The notes beneath the pieces were generated by a model that did no database searches, was not told the origin of the DNA, and saw nothing but the letters and a program-made list of their open reading frames with translations. Shown piece by piece: positions 42,941-46,814 of a stretch of DNA of 46,814 nucleotides. Position 1 is the stretch's first letter; each line of letters starts with the position of its first letter. Source of the DNA: Xenorhabdus griffiniae (GTDB taxonomy: Bacteria > Pseudomonadota > Gammaproteobacteria > Enterobacterales > Enterobacteriaceae); the NCBI RefSeq assembly GCF_015163655.1, contig NZ_JADEUF010000017.1, forward strand, positions 1 to 46,814. Direction: 5' to 3'. The position numbers and the translations under genes were made by a program.

Positions 42941-44649
42941 TGTTCGTTACTCATCCATTGACGGATCACCAGCGCGACGACGCGAGGATCTTTTTCTGCA
43001 AGTTCACGCAGACGCTGGCTTTGAAGCTCAACATTGACACGTTGACGAGCTAGCTTACGGCGCATTTTTTCGTCCAATTCAGCATTGGTTTCTGTTTGCT
43101 GTTTCGGCGGGTTCTTTTGCGCTTCCAGCACAGCTTTTTCCGCAGCACGTTTTTTGGCGATTTGTGGCACGACCATCTTACGCCACAGTAGCCATGCAAC
43201 CAGTACCAACAGTAACCAACGACCTGCTTCTAACAGTTTTTCCAGCAGGGTAGGGTGCTGCCAGAATGGCAAAGGCTCTATCACTTCGGTGGTGTCATTG
43301 AACAGTGTGTTAACCACATTCAGGCTATCGCCACGGTCAGCAGAGAAGCCCATGGCTTCACGAGTCAATGCTTCAATTTGTGATAGCTGTTCTGGTGTTA
43401 GCGCTTGTGTTTCAGGACCATTTTCTCCCTTCACGGTGGCATAGTTGACCACAACTGCAACCGAAAGGCGTTCCACTGCGCCAGCCTGCAATTGGGTATG
43501 ACGAATAGTACGATCCACTTCATAGTTAGTGGTTTCGTCATAACGGTTATTGCGGTTGTTGCTTAACATACGCTCGTAGCTATTGTTTTTATTAGCGTTA
43601 CTGCGCTGTTGGTCAGATTTTTCGTCACCGTTGCCTTTGGCATTTGCGTTCGGTTTCTCGATTGGTGCACTTGGTGCAGCACTTGGCTGATTTGACAACG
43701 CCCCCGGTACACCACCAACCAATGGCCCGCCGCTTTGCTCGCTGGTGCTGCTCTGTTTAGAGCGGACAGCAGCCTGATTCGGTGGCTGGTTAGGTTTATA
43801 TTCTTCTGCGGTTTCTTCGCGACGGGAGAAATCAATTTGTGCAGTGACTTGTGCATGAACGTTGCCACGACCAACCACAGGAGCCAGAATGGTTTCAATT
43901 CGATGTTGGAAACGATTTTCTACTTCTTGGGTATATTTCAACTGCGTGGTATTCAAATCACGGCTGGTCGCATCGCTTTGTGTCAGCAAACGCCCAGATT
44001 GATCCACAATCGTGACATTACTTGCCGGTAAGCCGGCAACACTACTGGAAACCATATGCACGATGGCATTGATTTGTCCTTCATCCAGCACTCGGCCTTG
44101 TAACAATCCCACAGTCACTGAGGCTGATGGCGATTTCTGTTCACGGACGAACAAAGAAGGTTTAGGCAAGGCCAGATGGACACGGGCGCTCTGGACTGGA
44201 CCAAGGGATTCCACGGTACGAGCCAATTCGCCTTCCAGCGCGCGTTGGTAATTAACCTGCTCACTGAACTGGCTGATACCGAATTTTTCTTTATCCAAGA
44301 GTTCGAAACCCGCGGCTCCCCCTTTGGGTAACCCTTGTTGTGCCAGTTTCAGACGCGTTTCATGTACCTTATCGGTCGGTATCATGATAGCCGCGCCGTT
44401 CTCAGCAAAACGGTAAGGGATATTCATTTGGGTTAATTGCGTAACAATCTCGCCACCATCCTTATCGCTCAGATTGCTGTAAAGCACCCGATAGTCGGGG
44501 CTACGCAAGTAGAGAAACAGGGCGATAACAATAGCGATGGCAGCAGAGCCAGCAACTAATAACGGAACTTTTGGATCAGCTTTTATCCTGCTGATGATAG
44601 CGTTGAAGCCTTTATTTTGGTTTTCAACGTCGGTTGTTGCTGCACTCAT
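42937..44649 (-). CDS. fliF: Flagellar MS-ring protein FliF
   Basis: FliF builds the MS ring in the inner membrane, the base for the export gate and C-ring. It has 570 residues. Two membrane helices are at about 31-48 and 462-482 ([11 protein letters not shown]). The ring-building motif [20 protein letters not shown] starts near residue 53, and the FliG-binding tail ends [16 protein letters not shown] Ser/Asn/Pro-rich loop lies at about 300-360. It is the first gene of the minus-strand run and is divergent from fliE. Confidence 0.96.
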   Translation of the reverse strand: MSAATTDVENQNKGFNAIISRIKADPKVPLLVAGSAAIAIVIALFLYLRSPDYRVLYSNLSDKDGGEIVTQLTQMNIPYRFAENGAAIMIPTDKVHETRLKLAQQGLPKGGAAGFELLDKEKFGISQFSEQVNYQRALEGELARTVESLGPVQSARVHLALPKPSLFVREQKSPSASVTVGLLQGRVLDEGQINAIVHMVSSSVAGLPASNVTIVDQSGRLLTQSDATSRDLNTTQLKYTQEVENRFQHRIETILAPVVGRGNVHAQVTAQIDFSRREETAEEYKPNQPPNQAAVRSKQSSTSEQSGGPLVGGVPGALSNQPSAAPSAPIEKPNANAKGNGDEKSDQQRSNANKNNSYERMLSNNRNNRYDETTNYEVDRTIRHTQLQAGAVERLSVAVVVNYATVKGENGPETQALTPEQLSQIEALTREAMGFSADRGDSLNVVNTLFNDTTEVIEPLPFWQHPTLLEKLLEAGRWLLLVLVAWLLWRKMVVPQIAKKRAAEKAVLEAQKNPPKQQTETNAELDEKMRRKLARQRVNVELQSQRLRELAEKDPRVVALVIRQWMSNEQ

Positions 44650-44888
44650 AGACGATCCTTGCCTTGCTGGTCAACATGAATACTAAAAGCGTGGCGTAAC
44701 AAAACAGACTCCCCATACGCAAGCGAAAAGATTCTTCCTATTATTAATCCCATCATTATTCGCTGTTCACACCCCTTTTAATGGCACAATAAGCTTCGAA
44801 TTTTTACTTCAATTACCCGCTTTAGTTTAGAAAGGCTATGTTACGGTGGCATCTCATAATCAATAGGGTGATTTAACGCGAGGTTTTT
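44650..44888. promoter_or_regulatory. Divergent fliF/fliE regulatory region
   Basis: This 239-bp gap must hold both divergent promoters. AATGGCACAATAAGC near 44779-44793 partly resembles an FlhDC site, which is expected for class 2 flagellar genes, but the match is weak. No sigma-28 promoter was seen. Confidence 0.4.
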
Positions 44889-45200
44889 ATGCCAATTCCG
44901 GCAATTGAAGGTGTACTGCAACAGATGCAGGTTCAGGCGTTACAAGCTGCAAATATTGCTAAGCCCATGCCAATACAAGGCAGTTTTGCCAGCCAGCTGA
45001 CTACGGCAGTGGAAAAAATAAACCAAACTCGCTTACAGGCGACGAAGCAGGCACAGGATTTCACGCTGGGAGTACCTGGTGTGGAGCTAAATGATGTCAT
45101 GGTGAATATGCAAAAATCGAGTATTTCCCTGCAAATGGGTATCCAGGTAAGAAATAAACTGGTTAGTGCCTATCATGAGATTATGAATATGCAGGTTTAG
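44889..45200 (+). CDS. fliE: Flagellar hook-basal body complex protein FliE
   Basis: FliE is the adaptor between the MS ring and the rod and an early export substrate. It has 103 residues (104 in E. coli). It starts MPIPAIEGVLQQMQVQALQA and has the conserved C-terminal ELNDVMVNMQKSSISLQMGI and RNKLVSAYHEIMNMQV. SD GCGAGG lies nine bases upstream. It is divergent from fliF and is the last flagellar gene before the accessory edge. Confidence 0.96.
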   Translation: MPIPAIEGVLQQMQVQALQAANIAKPMPIQGSFASQLTTAVEKINQTRLQATKQAQDFTLGVPGVELNDVMVNMQKSSISLQMGIQVRNKLVSAYHEIMNMQV

Positions 45201-45230
45201 ATATTTATCTATTTGAATTTAAATTAATAT

Positions 45231-45569
45231 TTATTGTTCATTGCTATTTTCACTCATCCACGCACCGTAAACACTGTGAACCATTTGTGACGAAACATGT
45301 CCCATTTGAGTTGCAATAAATGAAGGATTGGCGCCAGCGGAAAGCATCCAGCAGGCGTATGTATGTCGTGTTTGGTAGGATTTTCTGTGTCTGACGCCTG
45401 ACCTTTTGATTAGGAACTTCCAGATTTGCCCGAATCCCCCAGGGGAATAGAATTGCGTTTTTAACCCGTTGCAGGCGGTTACTGATGGTTGAAAAACGAA
45501 TGTACAGGAATCTACACGTTTTCTGCCATATTCTCTGGTGGAAACCTCAACATCGACAGATTGAGTCAT
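45231..45569 (-). pseudogene. Phage-type tyrosine recombinase, C-terminal remnant
   Basis: The 112 residues match only the end of a lambda-type integrase. YQTRHTYACWMLSAGANPSF gives the R-H catalytic arginine box, IATQMGHVSSQMV the second histidine box and VYGAWM the nucleophile tyrosine. The N-terminal arm-binding and core-binding domains, and the first catalytic arginine, are missing. A frame from ATG at 45569 exists, but no SD is seen. It lies 30 bp after fliE and points toward it, so this looks like the decayed end of an integrated element. Confidence 0.8.
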
Positions 45570-45586
45570 TTTTGTGAAAAAAGCTT

Positions 45587-45601
45587 GAGATCTAAGATCT
45601 C
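45587..45601. promoter_or_regulatory. Short perfect palindrome
   Basis: GAGATCT-A-AGATCTC is a perfect 7-bp inverted repeat just upstream of the integrase remnant. It may be a relic operator or a recombination-related site. No more can be said. Confidence 0.3.
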
Positions 45602-45740
45602 TCGATAACCGGGTCTAACATATGTATAGTTCTATTTGTGCCAGAGAATCTATCCTCAATGTAATAATATAACCCTGTAATGGGCTATTGTTTTTTTGGA
45701 ATCAAGAAATATTATTCATTGCCAGAATGAAAGGGATAAA

Positions 45741-46157
45741 ATGAAAAAGCTACTTATGGCATTAATGCTTATTTTAACAGGATGTGATACTGATTATAGC
45801 AAATATGACGGAGTATATACCTGTAAAATAGGTCGACTAATGAATTATGTAGCAACAGACAGAGGAAGTGAATATGTTTTTCCGTTGGGGATAGTAAACA
45901 CCAGAATGACGTTTAGCAATGGGGTTATGATCATTCATGGAATGAAATCAGGTGATTATGTTGGACATGAAATGACTATGACCGTACCGTCAGTAACACC
46001 GGATGGCAGGAAGCTAATGTCAGAACCGATGTTTAAATATGATGATGGTGAATTCAATGAAACCTTTTTCCCTAAATACGCTATAGCTACACTTTCGGTT
46101 GGTAGCCCACGTGATGGCATAATGCAGCAGCTAACTAACTGCAAAAAAGAACAATAA
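45741..46157 (+). CDS. Putative small lipoprotein of unknown function
   Basis: I do not recognise this gene. The ATG at 45741, five bases after AAGGGA, gives 138 residues. The N-terminus MKKLLMALMLILTGCDTD carries a lipobox LTGC with C15, so it should be lipidated and anchored to the membrane. The mature part has two cysteines (CKIGR and NCKKE) and is rich in Tyr, Met and Gly. An in-frame ATG at 45696 adds residues that do not fit a signal peptide. A terminator follows. It is a likely cargo gene of the accessory edge. Confidence 0.7.
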   Translation: MKKLLMALMLILTGCDTDYSKYDGVYTCKIGRLMNYVATDRGSEYVFPLGIVNTRMTFSNGVMIIHGMKSGDYVGHEMTMTVPSVTPDGRKLMSEPMFKYDDGEFNETFFPKYAIATLSVGSPRDGIMQQLTNCKKEQ

Positions 46158-46178
46158 TAATTTGCTTGAAAGCCAAGA

Positions 46179-46201
46179 GAAGCCCCTTACGGGGCTTTTT
46201 T
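46179..46201 (+). terminator. Rho-independent terminator of the lipoprotein gene
   Basis: AAGCCCC (46180-46186), TTAC, GGGGCTT (46191-46197) and a run of T residues ending at 46201 lie 25 bases after the stop. Confidence 0.9.
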
Positions 46202-46226
46202 GTTGGTCAGGAACTGATTCTAGCGA

Positions 46227-46262
46227 TTCACTATAATTAAGTAAAATCAGTGGTATAGTGAA
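46227..46262. promoter_or_regulatory. Inverted-repeat operator candidate of the RHH gene
   Basis: TTCACTATA (46227-46235) and TATAGTGAA (46254-46262) are perfect inverted 9-mers 18 bases apart, about 60 bp before the ribbon-helix-helix gene. This fits an autoregulatory operator of an antitoxin, by inference. Confidence 0.5.
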
Positions 46263-46322
46263 ATATGCACCTAACGAAGATGAATTGAGAATTTACAGAA
46301 AATACGGTCTAGGAACAGAGAA

Positions 46323-46673
46323 ATGAGCAAACATACTGATAAGCGAACAAACCTGATAGCTTCCACTGATGAAGCATGGGATAACGGTGAGCTTGGTCGC
46401 AGTGAAGCTCACGTCAAAGTGTCTAATGATATAACAGATGAACTGATTAATGAGGCATTGGATTTGCAACCAATTTCAATCAGGTTGAATAAATCTCTGA
46501 TTGAAGATCTGAAAATGATAGCTGACCTTAATGGCTTGGGCTATCAGCCATTAATCAGGCAAGTTTTAAATCGTTTTGCAAATAGTGAGAAAAAACGGAT
46601 TCTGACAGAAGCTCACAAAAAGGCGATGAAAAGTGAAAATCAGCAAATAAGCGCCACAAGGCAGCTTGACTAA
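46323..46673 (+). CDS. Ribbon-helix-helix (BrnA/CopG-like) antitoxin-type protein
   Basis: This is a 116-residue protein. The segment QPISIRLNKSLIEDLKMIAD and the following GLGYQPLIRQVLNRF, residues about 49-84, have the beta-helix-helix pattern of BrnA/CopG antitoxins, with the strand ISIRL that contacts DNA. The N-terminal part (ASTDEAWDNGELGRSEAHVK) has the WDNGELG signature seen in BrnA-type and related antitoxins. No BrnT-like toxin is found on either side within the window: 46202-46322 is non-coding, and the IS end begins 30 bp after the stop. It may be an orphan or a decayed pair. Confidence 0.75.
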   Translation: MSKHTDKRTNLIASTDEAWDNGELGRSEAHVKVSNDITDELINEALDLQPISIRLNKSLIEDLKMIADLNGLGYQPLIRQVLNRFANSEKKRILTEAHKKAMKSENQQISATRQLD

Positions 46674-46703
46674 AGCAATAACTAACTCTAACCCGCTTCG
46701 GCG

Positions 46704-46814
46704 CTGAGGAATCCCCAGAAAATAGACAAGCATAGCGTTGTGTGATCTACTGATTGTTCCACCAAGTCAATAGGGTCACTGCTATGCCTGCACGTCAAGT
46801 ATGCCATAACTTCT
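46704..46814 (+). mobile_element. Left end of an IS4-family (IS10-like) insertion sequence
   Basis: CTGAGGAATCCCCAGAAAAT at 46704-46723 resembles the terminal inverted repeats of IS10-group elements (CTGAGAGATCCCCTCA...). An ORF start lies 80 bases inside, as expected for a transposase. The element runs past the window edge, so the right end and target duplication are not visible. Confidence 0.65.
46784..46814 (+). CDS. Transposase start, truncated by the window edge
   Basis: The ATG at 46784 reads MPARQVCHNF and then leaves the window. It lies inside the IS10-like end, so it is probably the element's transposase. Ten codons are too few for a family call on their own. Confidence 0.5.
   Translation, partial: MPARQVCHNF

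Overview
The window looks like a chromosomal segment of an entomopathogenic enterobacterium of the Xenorhabdus/Photorhabdus group, with Xenorhabdus more likely. This is inferred from Escherichia-like gene content and order with AT-rich intergenic DNA, a large NRPS gene inserted between housekeeping loci, and IS-like sequence at both edges. No database search was possible.

Layout. (1) 1-68: start of an IS630-like transposase. (2) 183-9727: a core block matching the E. coli order rlmA / mntP / yobD / manZYX, then sdaA / nudL / pabB / yoaH. It contains a clear Mn-sensing yybP-ykoY riboswitch and a Fur box ahead of mntP. (3) 9830-14514: yebF, a proline iminopeptidase gene, holE, ftnA, the copper/periplasmic trio yobA-yebZ-yebY, and the sigma-S small RNA SdsR. 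(4) 14787-19260: msrC, proQ, prc and htpX, the last behind a well-formed sigma-32 promoter. (5) 19261-33393: an accessory block with a cytoplasmic SGNH/sialate-esterase-like hydrolase flanked by 45-bp direct repeats, an SDR oxidoreductase, and a 3855-residue NRPS. (6) 33394-45200: fliR-Q-P-O-N-M-L-K-J-I-H-G-F on the minus strand, with fliE divergent. (7) 45201-46814: an accessory edge with an integrase C-terminal remnant, a small lipoprotein, a ribbon-helix-helix (BrnA-like) protein with an inverted-repeat operator and no visible toxin, and the left end of an IS10-like element.

The most interesting item is the NRPS. Its domains read C-A-T / C(dual)-A-T / C-A-T / C(dual)-T. The last module joins the condensation domain to the carrier domain across what looks like an exact in-frame loss of the adenylation domain, and there is no thioesterase. 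Both module 2 and module 4 condensation domains carry the HH[I/L]xxxxGD signature of dual epimerisation/condensation domains. A perfect 8+8 palindrome lies about 110 bp upstream of the gene. The amino acid on the fourth carrier and the way the product is released are therefore both unexplained.

The rest works as expected for the family: PTS mannose uptake, serine catabolism, folate precursor synthesis, iron storage, envelope proteolysis (Prc, HtpX), ProQ RNA binding, and the flagellar export apparatus, C-ring and MS-ring.
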